DNA from: Streptomyces flavotricini
GTDB lineage: Bacteria; Actinomycetota; Actinomycetes; Streptomycetales; Streptomycetaceae
NCBI RefSeq assembly: GCF_020639365.1
Contig: NZ_JAINUL010000001.1
Location: 7,476,438 to 7,523,736, forward strand
Direction of reading: 5' to 3'
DNA: 47,299 bases
In this document: positions 26,645-34,525 of the stretch, in pieces
Position numbering within the stretch: the first letter of the stretch is position 1
Layout of the letters: each line of letters begins with the position of its first letter
Translations under genes and position numbers: made by a program
The notes under the pieces: generated by a model
The model's database searches: none
Told to the model about the DNA's origin: nothing
The model's input: only the letters and a program-made list of their open reading frames with translations

Positions 26645-27769
26645 TCAGCGGGTTCCGACCGCCGCGCGTACCGCCCTGCGGGCCATGCCGCAGTCGTCGT
26701 GCAGACGGCGCAGCAGCAGCCGCTGCTCCTCGCCGGAGGACAGGGAGCCGACCGGCAGCGGGTGGCTCGGGGCGGTCGCCAGCATGGAGCGCTGGACCGC
26801 CGTCTCGCACATCCGGATCTCCCGCGTCAGCACCAGCATCAGGTTGACCAGGAACGCGTCACGCGAGGCCGGACCGGCCGACTGGGCGAGCCGGCTGATC
26901 TGGCTGCGGGCGGCCGGGGCGTCGCCCAGCACCGTCCACAGCGTGGCCAGGTCGTAGCCGGGCAGGTACCAGCCCGCGTGCTCCCAGTCGAGCAGCACCG
27001 GACCCGCCGGGGACAGCAGCAGGTTCGACAGGAGCGCGTCACCGTGGTTGAACTGCCGCTGGACGCCCGCCAGCTTCAGCCCGCACAACAGCTTCTGCAG
27101 ATCGCCCAGGTCCCGGTCGGTCAGCAGCCCCAGCTCGTGGTACCGCGCCACGCGCTGCCCGTAGTTCAGCGGGTCGCCGAAGAGATCGGTCGGCGGACGC
27201 CACTGGTTCACCCGGCACACCGCGCCCAGCGCGGCCCGTACGTCGGCCCGCGGCGGGGCCTCGACGGGGTGCCTCTGCAAAGCCGCGACCCGGCCCGCCA
27301 TCCGTTCGACCACCAGCGTGCAGTTCTCGGGATCCGCGGCGATCAGCCGCGGCACCCGGACCGGCGGGCGGTGCCGGACGAACGCCCGGTACGTCGCTAT
27401 TTCGTGCCGGTACCGCTCACGCCATTCCGGCGAGTGGTCCAGTAAAACCTTGGCGACCGCGGTCATCCGGCCTGTCGTCCCGACCAGGAGGACCGACCGG
27501 CCGCTGCGCCGCAGCACCTGGACCGGCGCGAACTCCGGACAGATCCGCTGCACCGAGGCCAGTGCCGTGCGCAGTTGCGCGCCCTGCGGACCCGAGAGGT
27601 CGATTCTTCCGCTGAGGGGCTGCGGTCCGGCACCCGGCATCCGCCGCGCCCGTACGGCGCCCTGCGCCGGTGCCGCCTGGCGGCCGGGATCGAGGTAGGC
27701 GCCGCCGCCCGCCTGGAGCGTGCGGTGCGGCCGAACCGGGGCGGACACGGAGGACGTTGCTGCGTACAT
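26645..27769 (-). CDS. Aminoglycoside phosphotransferase (APH)-fold kinase with a TTA codon
   Basis: A 374-residue protein with a Pro/Ala-rich N-terminal 60 residues followed by an APH/choline-kinase fold. The nucleotide-binding lobe includes GRSVLLVGTTGRMTAVAKVLL and the catalytic loop FNHGDALLSNLLLSPAGPVLLDWEHAGWYLPGYDLATLW, with HGD, the Mg-binding Asn and the LDWE aspartate intact, so it is probably an active small-molecule kinase. The substrate is unknown, and antibiotic resistance should not be assumed. Codon 109 (27443-27445) is TTA, rare in this genome, suggesting dependence on the bldA tRNA. It is divergent from the NsdA-like regulator (230-bp gap) and ends at a very strong hairpin. 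Confidence 0.83.
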   Translation of the reverse strand: MYAATSSVSAPVRPHRTLQAGGGAYLDPGRQAAPAQGAVRARRMPGAGPQPLSGRIDLSGPQGAQLRTALASVQRICPEFAPVQVLRRSGRSVLLVGTTGRMTAVAKVLLDHSPEWRERYRHEIATYRAFVRHRPPVRVPRLIAADPENCTLVVERMAGRVAALQRHPVEAPPRADVRAALGAVCRVNQWRPPTDLFGDPLNYGQRVARYHELGLLTDRDLGDLQKLLCGLKLAGVQRQFNHGDALLSNLLLSPAGPVLLDWEHAGWYLPGYDLATLWTVLGDAPAARSQISRLAQSAGPASRDAFLVNLMLVLTREIRMCETAVQRSMLATAPSHPLPVGSLSSGEEQRLLLRRLHDDCGMARRAVRAAVGTR

Positions 27770-27999
27770 GGCGTTACGGATCCCTTCGTGCGCCGACGAG
27801 TTGCGTACGCCACCCCGCCGGTCCCGTACTTCACCCTGGGGAGTTCCGCCCGGAGACCGGGTCGGGGAGGCGCATTCCTACCTGACACCCGGCCATGGGT
27901 GGCGGACCACGAAGCGTGCCCTGGCGAAGCCTGGCGAATATGCACGGGGCCTCTGACGGCGGGCTACTGTCAAATCAGCCGAGAACCTGGGGGCTTGAC

Positions 28000-29481
28000 G
28001 TGAGCAAAGGACCAAACACCCGCTTGAACGACTTGTTCGGCCTGGCCGGCTGGTCGAAGGGTGAGCTGGCGAGGATGGTCAACCGGCAGGCGGCGGCCAT
28101 GGGCCACCACCAGCTGGCCACCGACACCTCGCGGGTGCGGCGCTGGATCGACATGGGGGAGACCCCGCGCGAACCGGTTCCGACCGTACTGGCAGCCCTG
28201 TTCACCGAGCGGCTCGGTCGTGTCGTGACCATCGAGGACCTCGGGTTCGTACGGCAGCGGCGCACCACCAAACGGCAGCCGGACGGGGTGAAGCAGAACC
28301 CCGACGGAATGCCCTGGGCGCCCGAACGCACAGCCGCGGTCCTCACCGAATTCACGGGAATGGACCTCATGCTCAACCGTCGCGGTCTGATGGGCGCGGG
28401 TGTCGCGCTCACCGCCGGCTCCGCCCTCACCCACGCCATGAACGACTGGCTCCACACCGATCCCGCCCCCGCCAAGGCCCCGCAGAACTTCGGCGACTCC
28501 TACCAGGCCGACCCGATCGGCTACGACCGCTACGAAGCCGCCCCCATCGGCTCGCAGGAGATCGAGGCGCTGGAACGCTCCGTGGAGGTGTTCCGCGCCT
28601 GGGACGCCTCCCGGGGTGGCGGCCTGCAGCGCAAGGCCGTCGTCGGGCAGCTCAACGAGGTCGGCGGAATGCTCGCGTACCACCACCCCGACCACCTCCA
28701 GCGGCGGCTGTGGGGGGTGGCGGCCAACCTGGCGGTCCTGGCGGGCTGGATGTCCCACGACGTGGGCCTCGAACCCACCGCGCAGAAGTACTTCGTCATC
28801 GCGGCGCACGCCGCCCGCGAGGGCGGGGACCGGCCGCGCGCCGGCGAAGCGCTCTCCCGCGCCGCGCGCCAGATGGTTCACCTGGGCAAACCCCACGAGG
28901 CCCTGGACCTGATGAAGCTGGCCCAGTCCGGGTCCGGCGAGCAGACCCTGCCCCGGACCCGCGCCATGCTGCACACCATCGAGGCCTGGGCGCAGGCGGC
29001 GATGGGCAAGGGCCAGGCCATGCGCCGCACCCTCGGCGAGGCCGAGGACCTGTTCGTCTCGGACAAGGGCGACGTCCCCCCGCCGTCGTGGATGCAGAAC
29101 TTCGACGAGGCGGACCTGCACGGCATGCAGGCCCTGGCCTTCCGCACCCTCGCCGACCACGACCCCTCGGTCGCGCCGATCGCCCAGCGGCACGCCAGGG
29201 AGGCGCTGCGGCTGCGCTCCGGCGGCCACCAGCGCTCCCAGATCTTCGACTACATCTCGATGGCCTCGGCCTGCTTCATCGCCGACGACCCCGAGCAGGC
29301 CGACCGCTACGCCCGGCTCGCGCTGGTCTCGATGAACGAGACCTCCTCGCACCGGACCTGGGACCGGCTGCGCGAGATGTACCGGCTGACCGGGCAGTAC
29401 GCCGGGTACGCACGGATCGAGGACCTGCGCGCGGAGATCGAGCTGGCCCTGCCGAACAGCCCGTCGCAGCGCACCGTCTAG
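28000..29481 (+). CDS. nsdA: NsdA-like TPR regulator
   Basis: A 493-residue cytosolic regulator. The N-terminus RLNDLFGLAGWSKGELARMVNRQAAAMGHHQLATDTSRVRRWIDMGETPR is an XRE-like DNA-binding region. A short Ala/Gly-rich hydrophobic stretch follows (about 130-150, GLMGAGVALTAGSALTHAM), and then TPR-like repeats to the end. This arrangement matches what I recall of S. coelicolor NsdA, which represses antibiotic production and sporulation. The GTG at 28000 is chosen because a G-run ribosome site lies 6 bases upstream and the peptide begins SKGPNTRL. It is divergent from the phosphotransferase and convergent with a SpoIIE-type phosphatase across a hairpin. The symbol is by resemblance only. Confidence 0.72.
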   Translation: MSKGPNTRLNDLFGLAGWSKGELARMVNRQAAAMGHHQLATDTSRVRRWIDMGETPREPVPTVLAALFTERLGRVVTIEDLGFVRQRRTTKRQPDGVKQNPDGMPWAPERTAAVLTEFTGMDLMLNRRGLMGAGVALTAGSALTHAMNDWLHTDPAPAKAPQNFGDSYQADPIGYDRYEAAPIGSQEIEALERSVEVFRAWDASRGGGLQRKAVVGQLNEVGGMLAYHHPDHLQRRLWGVAANLAVLAGWMSHDVGLEPTAQKYFVIAAHAAREGGDRPRAGEALSRAARQMVHLGKPHEALDLMKLAQSGSGEQTLPRTRAMLHTIEAWAQAAMGKGQAMRRTLGEAEDLFVSDKGDVPPPSWMQNFDEADLHGMQALAFRTLADHDPSVAPIAQRHAREALRLRSGGHQRSQIFDYISMASACFIADDPEQADRYARLALVSMNETSSHRTWDRLREMYRLTGQYAGYARIEDLRAEIELALPNSPSQRTV

Positions 29482-29539
29482 TGGTGTCACGGGCGCCCCG
29501 CGCCGACGCGTGCACCGGAATCCGTACGGAGAAGAGAAA

Positions 29540-29561
29540 GGCCGCGCCTTGCGGCGCGGCC
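29540..29561. terminator. Bidirectional terminator hairpin
   Basis: A perfect 9-bp stem GGCCGCGCC / GGCGCGGCC with the tight loop TTGC, preceded by an A-rich AAGAGAAA stretch. It serves both convergent genes. Confidence 0.8.
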
Positions 29562-29583
29562 CTGGACAGTCGATACCCGGCGC

Positions 29584-31026
29584 TCAGCCGCCGACCCTGG
29601 CGACCAAGACGCAGGCGTCGTCCTCGCGTTCACCCACACCGAACTCCTCGACCACCATCCGCACGCAGTCCCGCGCCGACCGCGCGCCCGTGCACCGCGG
29701 CGCGAGGGACTGCAGCCGCTCGGCACCGTCCGCCCGGCCGAACTCGATGCTGCGCGGCGTCAGTCCGTCCGTGTACAGGACGAGCACGTCGCCCGGCTCC
29801 AGGCGCTCCTCGGCCTGCCCGTACGCCGCCCCGGAGGTCGCGCCCAGCAGAACGCCCTCCGGTGGCTGCAGGGCGCGGCCGGAGCCGCCGCGGAAGAGCA
29901 GCGGCGCCGGGTGACCGGCCTGCGCCCAGGACAGCACACGGCGCGCGGGATCGTAGCGGCAGCACACGGCCGAGCCGAGCGCCGGCTGTGCCGAGGCCTC
30001 CAGGAGCTGGTTGAGCCAGCCCATCAGCGGGCCCGGCTCGATCCCGGCCATCGCCATGCCGCGCAGGGCGCCGAGCATCATCGCCATCCCGGAGGTGGCC
30101 GTCACCCCGTGCCCGGTCAGGTCGCCCACGGTCAGCAGCGAGCGACCGTCGGGCAGTTCGAGCGCGTCGTACCAGTCCCCGCCGACCAGCGCGCTGGTGG
30201 CGGCGGGCAGGTAGTGCGCGGCGACGTCGAGCGCGCCGGTGGTGTGGTGCGGGAGCCGCAGGGAGCCGCGCCACGGGGGGAGCACGGCTTCCTGCAGCTC
30301 GACCGCCAGCCGGTGCTCGGTCTGCGCGATCTCCCGCCGGCGCTGCAGCGAGTCACGGGACTCGCGTACGGCGCGCTGGCTTCGGCGCAGCTCACTCACG
30401 TCCCGGAGCACGGCCCACATGGAGGCCGTGCAACCGTCGGAGTCGAGTACCGGCTCGCCTCGCATGTGCAGCGTCCGGACGCGGCCGTCGGCCCGGACGA
30501 TGCGGAACTCGCCGTCGATCGGCTTTCCGTCGACCAGGCAGGCCGTCACCATCGAGGTGAGCAGCGGCTGGTCGTCGGAGAAGAGCGTGGAGCCGAGTTC
30601 GTCGAGGGGGAGCGGGCCCGCCTCGGGCGAGCGGCCGAAGATCTGGAACAGTTCCTCGGACCAGTTGACTTCGTCGGTGAGCAGGTTCCACTCGGCGCTG
30701 CCCACGCGGGTCTGCTGCGCCTCGGGTCCGGCCACGCCGTTCCCCGCCGCGTGCTCGCAGAGTCCCTCGGGCCCGTCGGGTTCGGGGGCGGCCGGCATGC
30801 CCTCCTTGAGCTGGCCCAGGTGCTCGCCCAGGTCGTCGAGCTGGTGCACGGCGAGGTCGCACAGCGCGCGCTGCCAGCGGCCCTGCGCATCGTCGTCGTC
30901 GACCACCGTGTCGCGGCGCACCGCGTCCACCTCGCCGCGGAGCCGTCGGGTCTGCGAGATCAGCGCGTCCACCGAGCCCGGTTCGGGTGGCTGCGCGGGA
31001 TGGTCCGCGAAGAGGTGGGACGGCAT
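29584..31026 (-). CDS. PAS-SpoIIE type serine phosphatase
   Basis: A 480-residue PP2C-like phosphatase. An N-terminal helical region (about 20-75) is followed by a PAS-fold sensor (about 105-225: GSAEWNLLTDEVNWSEELFQIFG through ASMWAVLRDVSELRR), a short coiled linker, and a SpoIIE/PP2C catalytic domain (about 255-480). The metal-binding aspartates are seen in LVGGDWYDALEL, LTVGDLTGHGV and EREDDACVLV. Such enzymes dephosphorylate anti-sigma-factor antagonists and so control sigma factors; none is encoded nearby. No transmembrane segment is seen, so the signal is cytosolic. The ATG at 31026 has GGAG 5 bases upstream. Confidence 0.88.
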   Translation of the reverse strand: MPSHLFADHPAQPPEPGSVDALISQTRRLRGEVDAVRRDTVVDDDDAQGRWQRALCDLAVHQLDDLGEHLGQLKEGMPAAPEPDGPEGLCEHAAGNGVAGPEAQQTRVGSAEWNLLTDEVNWSEELFQIFGRSPEAGPLPLDELGSTLFSDDQPLLTSMVTACLVDGKPIDGEFRIVRADGRVRTLHMRGEPVLDSDGCTASMWAVLRDVSELRRSQRAVRESRDSLQRRREIAQTEHRLAVELQEAVLPPWRGSLRLPHHTTGALDVAAHYLPAATSALVGGDWYDALELPDGRSLLTVGDLTGHGVTATSGMAMMLGALRGMAMAGIEPGPLMGWLNQLLEASAQPALGSAVCCRYDPARRVLSWAQAGHPAPLLFRGGSGRALQPPEGVLLGATSGAAYGQAEERLEPGDVLVLYTDGLTPRSIEFGRADGAERLQSLAPRCTGARSARDCVRMVVEEFGVGEREDDACVLVARVGG

Positions 31027-31543
31027 GAGAACTCCGATACAGGCGGCGCGGTACGGCCATGTCTGAAGGAAGGACCGATTACGACTGTTGCACAGGCGGA
31101 GATGACCCGTAAGGCGTTTGGCAACATCCGTAAGGGCCTTGCTTCGGGCATATGCCAAGGGCCTCCCGGACCCCTCCTCCGCCTGTACGAACGTTTCCGG
31201 TCAGCCCTTCCGGGGGCCGTCGGCGGTCCCCGGCTCGCCCGACGTGAGGTCGGCGCGTACGGCCGCCCCCCCTCCCGCCGGCCTCCCGCGGCCGGAAACC
31301 GGCGCCGCGGAGGGGGCGGATCGCTCGTACGGGCGAGGCGTACGACACTTCCGGGCCGCGGGACTCGTACAGGAGCCGCAGCGCCGCGCCCGCTGGGGTA
31401 CCCCCGAACGAAGGACCCCGTCCCTTCGCGGCCCGGACGGCACCCCGCTTCCCAGCTCATCGCATGATCGCTACGCTACGTGCCGGTAATGAGCCGGGGA
31501 GGGTCCGCGCACGCGGATCCGCGCAGGGTGGGGGACGCAGGAC
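31027..31543. other. 517-bp divergent intergenic region
   Basis: It separates the phosphatase from the iorB gene. An imperfect GC hairpin at 31282-31313 (CCTCCCGCGGC... pairing with GCCGCGGAGG around AAA) is the only clear structure. Open frames across it have no family signature or ribosome site. It should hold both promoters. No RNA gene is recognised. Confidence 0.55.
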
Positions 31544-33775
31544 ATGACCGGGCAGAGCCCCGAGGTGGCCGGGCGGAGCCGCCGTTCCTTCCTCACGTAC
31601 CTCGTCGCGGCGCCGACGCTCGCCCTCGTCACCCGGGCCGGCGCCGACGCCCTCGCCCCGCAGCCCGCCCGCGCCGTGGTCCCGAGCCTGCCCGCCCCGG
31701 CCGATCTGGTGGACCTCGGCGACCTGTTCATCCTGGCCGGCGCGCCCACCTCCGCCCTGCTGGCGCTCTCCGTGGAGACGGACGGCAGCATCCGCTTCCG
31801 GCTCCCGCGCGAGGAGGTCGGCCAAGGCCTCACCACCGCCGTCGCCATGCTCGTCGCGGAGGAACTCGACGCACCGCTGGCCGCAGTCCGCGTGGAACTG
31901 GACGACGCGCGGCCGGAGTTGTTGTTCAACCAGCTCACCGGGAGTTCCAACTCCATCCGCTCCCTCTACGGGCCGGTCCGGCAGACCGCCGCCACCGCCC
32001 GGGCCCGCCTCGTCGCCGCGGCCGCCCGCCGCTGGAACCTCGCCGCCTCCTCGCTGACCACCGCGAACGGCGTCGTACGGGCCCCCGACGGCCGGACCGC
32101 CGCGTACGGGGACCTCGCCGCGGCCGCCGCCGACCCCGCCCTGATCGTCCTCGGCGCCACCCCGAAGCAGGCGGCGAGGCACTCCCTGGTCGGCAAGCCC
32201 ACCGGCCGGATCGACGCCCGCGCCATGGTGACCGGCGCCCAGCAGTACACCCTCGACCTCGACGTTCCCGGCGCCAAGCCCTGCGTGGTGCGCCGCCCGC
32301 CCAGCCTCGGCGGCAGCGTCAAGAGCGTCGCCAACCTCGCCGCGGTCCGGGCCATGCCCGGCGTACTGCACGTGGTCACCGTCCCGACCGGGGTCGCCGT
32401 CGTCGCCGAGACCTTCGGGCAGGCCCTCGACGCCAAGGCCGCCCTCCAGGTCACCTGGGGGCCCGGTCCCGCCGACCAGCTCTCCGACGAGCAGATCAGG
32501 GCCAAGCTGCGCGCCGCCACCCCGCCGCTGCTGGTGCCACCGCTGCTCACCCCTTACGTGGACGCGGAGTTCGACTTCGCCTTCGTCAGCCACGCGCCCA
32601 TGGAGACCAACTCCGCCGTGGCCGACGTACGGGAGGACCGCGCCGAGATCTGGTCCGGGCTCAAGTCCCCGATCGTGGCCCGCGAGGCCATCGCCGCCGA
32701 CCTCGGCCTGCCGCTCGACAAGGTGACCGTGCACGTGGTCCAGGCCGGCGGCTCCTTCGGGCGGAGGCTCTTCTTCGACGCCGCCCTGGAGGCCGCCCAG
32801 GTGTCGAAGGCCTGCCGCCGTCCCGTCCGGCTGATGTGGACCCGCGTCGACGACACCCGGCACGGCCGGATGCGTCCCGCCACGCACCACAAGATCCGCG
32901 CCACCCATCTGCTGGGCGAGGTGCTCTCGTTCGAGCACCGGGTGGCCGCCGCCGAGACCGACTTCCGGCACGGGCTCGGCGAGATCATCACCGCCACCGC
33001 CGCCAGCCTGCCGCTCGGCATCGGCAACGCCACCCTCGCGCAGACCCTGTTCCACACGACGATCAAGTCGCCTTACCACTTCGGGCTCACCACCCACGGG
33101 CTGAGCGAGGTGCCCACCGGCATCCCGACGGGGTCCTGGCGCTCGGTGTACTCCGCCAACACCCGGGGCGCCGAGGAGATCGTGGTCGACGAACTCGCCG
33201 CGCGGACCGGCAAGGACCCGTACCGGTTCCGGCGCACCTTCCTGAAGACCGACGCCCAGCGCGCCGTGCTGGACAAGGCGGCGACGGAGGGGGAGTGGGG
33301 ACGGCCGATGCCGGCGGGCTGCGCGCAGGGCATCGCCTTCCACGAGGAGTACAAGTCCCGTACGGCCTGCCTGGTCGAGATCGACGCCCGCGACGCGGAG
33401 CACGTCCGCGTCACCAAGGCCGTCATCGCCGTGGACGTGGGCCTGCCCGTCAACCCGCGCGGACTGGAGGCCCAGATGATCGGCGGTCTCACCGACGCGA
33501 TCCCGACCACCCTGAAGGCCGGACTGCACCTGGACAAGGGGTTGCCGCTGGAGGGCAGTTACAGCCAGTTCCACTGGGCGCGCCAGCGCGACACCCCGCA
33601 GGACGTACGGGTCTTCGTCCTGCCGGCGACCGGGGAGGAGCCCGGCGGTGCGGGCGAGCTCGGCGTCCCGGCGGCGGTCGGCGCGATCGCCAACGCCTGG
33701 GCCAGGGCCACCGGTGCCAAGCCGCGCAGCTTCCCCCTCGACTTCGACGTCGACTTCACCCCGTACCCCCGCTAG
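31544..33775 (+). CDS. iorB: Molybdopterin-containing large subunit, isoquinoline 1-oxidoreductase type
   Basis: A 743-residue molybdenum hydroxylase of the xanthine dehydrogenase superfamily that hydroxylates an N-heterocycle or aldehyde with water as oxygen source. A Tat signal (GRSRRSFLTYLVAAPTLALV, residues 10-29) indicates export with cofactors loaded. Molybdopterin contacts include EEVGQGLTTAVAMLVAEEL, the GGSFGRRLFFDAALEAAQ loop and, near residue 700, GGAGELGVPAAVGAIANAWARATG, whose Glu is the conserved catalytic base. The substrate is not predictable. It lies 28 bp before its Fe-S subunit. There is no FAD subunit gene, as in IorAB enzymes that use a cytochrome or membrane acceptor. 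Confidence 0.88.
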   Translation: MTGQSPEVAGRSRRSFLTYLVAAPTLALVTRAGADALAPQPARAVVPSLPAPADLVDLGDLFILAGAPTSALLALSVETDGSIRFRLPREEVGQGLTTAVAMLVAEELDAPLAAVRVELDDARPELLFNQLTGSSNSIRSLYGPVRQTAATARARLVAAAARRWNLAASSLTTANGVVRAPDGRTAAYGDLAAAAADPALIVLGATPKQAARHSLVGKPTGRIDARAMVTGAQQYTLDLDVPGAKPCVVRRPPSLGGSVKSVANLAAVRAMPGVLHVVTVPTGVAVVAETFGQALDAKAALQVTWGPGPADQLSDEQIRAKLRAATPPLLVPPLLTPYVDAEFDFAFVSHAPMETNSAVADVREDRAEIWSGLKSPIVAREAIAADLGLPLDKVTVHVVQAGGSFGRRLFFDAALEAAQVSKACRRPVRLMWTRVDDTRHGRMRPATHHKIRATHLLGEVLSFEHRVAAAETDFRHGLGEIITATAASLPLGIGNATLAQTLFHTTIKSPYHFGLTTHGLSEVPTGIPTGSWRSVYSANTRGAEEIVVDELAARTGKDPYRFRRTFLKTDAQRAVLDKAATEGEWGRPMPAGCAQGIAFHEEYKSRTACLVEIDARDAEHVRVTKAVIAVDVGLPVNPRGLEAQMIGGLTDAIPTTLKAGLHLDKGLPLEGSYSQFHWARQRDTPQDVRVFVLPATGEEPGGAGELGVPAAVGAIANAWARATGAKPRSFPLDFDVDFTPYPR

Positions 33776-33803
33776 CCGGTAGCCCAGTTCAGGAGAGTCC
33801 GCC

Positions 33804-34259
33804 GTGCCCTCGCACACCTTCACCGTCAACGGGCAGAGCGTCACCGTGGACGCGCCCGACGATCTTCCCCTGCTGTGGGTGCTCCGCGACATGCTGGGCG
33901 TCCGCGGCCCCAAGTACGGCTGCGGCGTGGACGTCTGCAAGGCCTGCACCAGCCATCTCGACGGGGTGGACGTCCGCCCGTGCGTGGTGCCCGTCTCCGC
34001 GTGCGCCGGCAAGACGGTCACCACCATCGAGGGGCTGGCGGACGGAGACGCGCTGCACCCCGTGCAGGAGGCCTGGCTCGAACAGGACGTCGCCCAGTGC
34101 GGGTTCTGCCAGCCCGGCCAGATCATGGCCGCCGTCGCGCTGCTCAAGCGGACCAGTACGCCCACGGAGGAGGACATCGACGCGATCGCCAACATCTGCC
34201 GCTGCGGCACCTACTTCCGCATCCGGGAGGCCATCCGCAGCGCGGCCGCCCGGATGTGA
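33804..34259 (+). CDS. iorA: [2Fe-2S] subunit of the molybdenum hydroxylase
   Basis: A 151-residue iron-sulfur protein with the two-cluster layout of the family. The plant-ferredoxin-type cluster is YGCGVDVCKACTSHLDG with a further Cys in RPCVVPVSACAG; the C-terminal cluster is AQCGFCQPGQIM and ICRCGTY. It passes electrons from the molybdenum centre of the preceding subunit. The start is a GTG with AGGAGA upstream. No signal peptide is present, so it would be exported by hitch-hiking on the Tat-tagged large subunit. Followed by a strong hairpin. Confidence 0.92.
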   Translation: MPSHTFTVNGQSVTVDAPDDLPLLWVLRDMLGVRGPKYGCGVDVCKACTSHLDGVDVRPCVVPVSACAGKTVTTIEGLADGDALHPVQEAWLEQDVAQCGFCQPGQIMAAVALLKRTSTPTEEDIDAIANICRCGTYFRIREAIRSAAARM

Positions 34260-34283
34260 GCGCCGCGGAGCGGAGTGCGCGAG

Positions 34284-34318
34284 GGGCCCCGGGGACTCCC
34301 CCGTCGATCCCGGGGCCC
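34284..34318 (+). terminator. Terminator of the iorBA operon
   Basis: A perfect 10-bp stem GGGCCCCGGG / CCCGGGGCCC with a 15-base loop, 25 bp after the stop codon. Confidence 0.7.
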
Positions 34319-34430
34319 GACCGCTGGAGTCGAACCTAGGCGGTCGGCGGCGGGTCCGCAGGGTCCGTCCTGCACAGTGACCGGGTGGCAGGGGTATCGG
34401 CGGGCACAGTGACAATCGGCATTGGCCGAC

Positions 34431-34500
34431 CGGCACGGCGAGCCGCGGCACGGCGCGGCACAGCACAGCACAGCACGGCGCGGCACGGCACAGCACGGTT
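34431..34500. repeat. Pentameric GGCAC/AGCAC tandem repeat
   Basis: About 70 bp of near-pure 5-bp units (CGGCA and CAGCA). It ends 13 bp before the ribosome site (GGGAGC) of the PucR-family gene, i.e. within its leader or promoter. Five-base units can shift helical phasing if copies are gained or lost. Confidence 0.7.
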
Positions 34501-34525
34501 CGGCCCGGACCGAAGGGAGCATCCC

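Noticed and set aside
26645..27769. Antibiotic-resistance kinase
   Set aside because: The APH fold is shared by many metabolic and regulatory kinases; nothing points to an aminoglycoside substrate.
31282..31313. Riboswitch or small RNA in the 31-kb intergenic region
   Set aside because: Only one imperfect GC hairpin is seen; no conserved riboswitch elements recognised.
31118..31489. Small open frames in the phosphatase/iorB divergent region
   Set aside because: No ribosome sites, no recognisable fold, and overlapping frames on both strands of similar quality.
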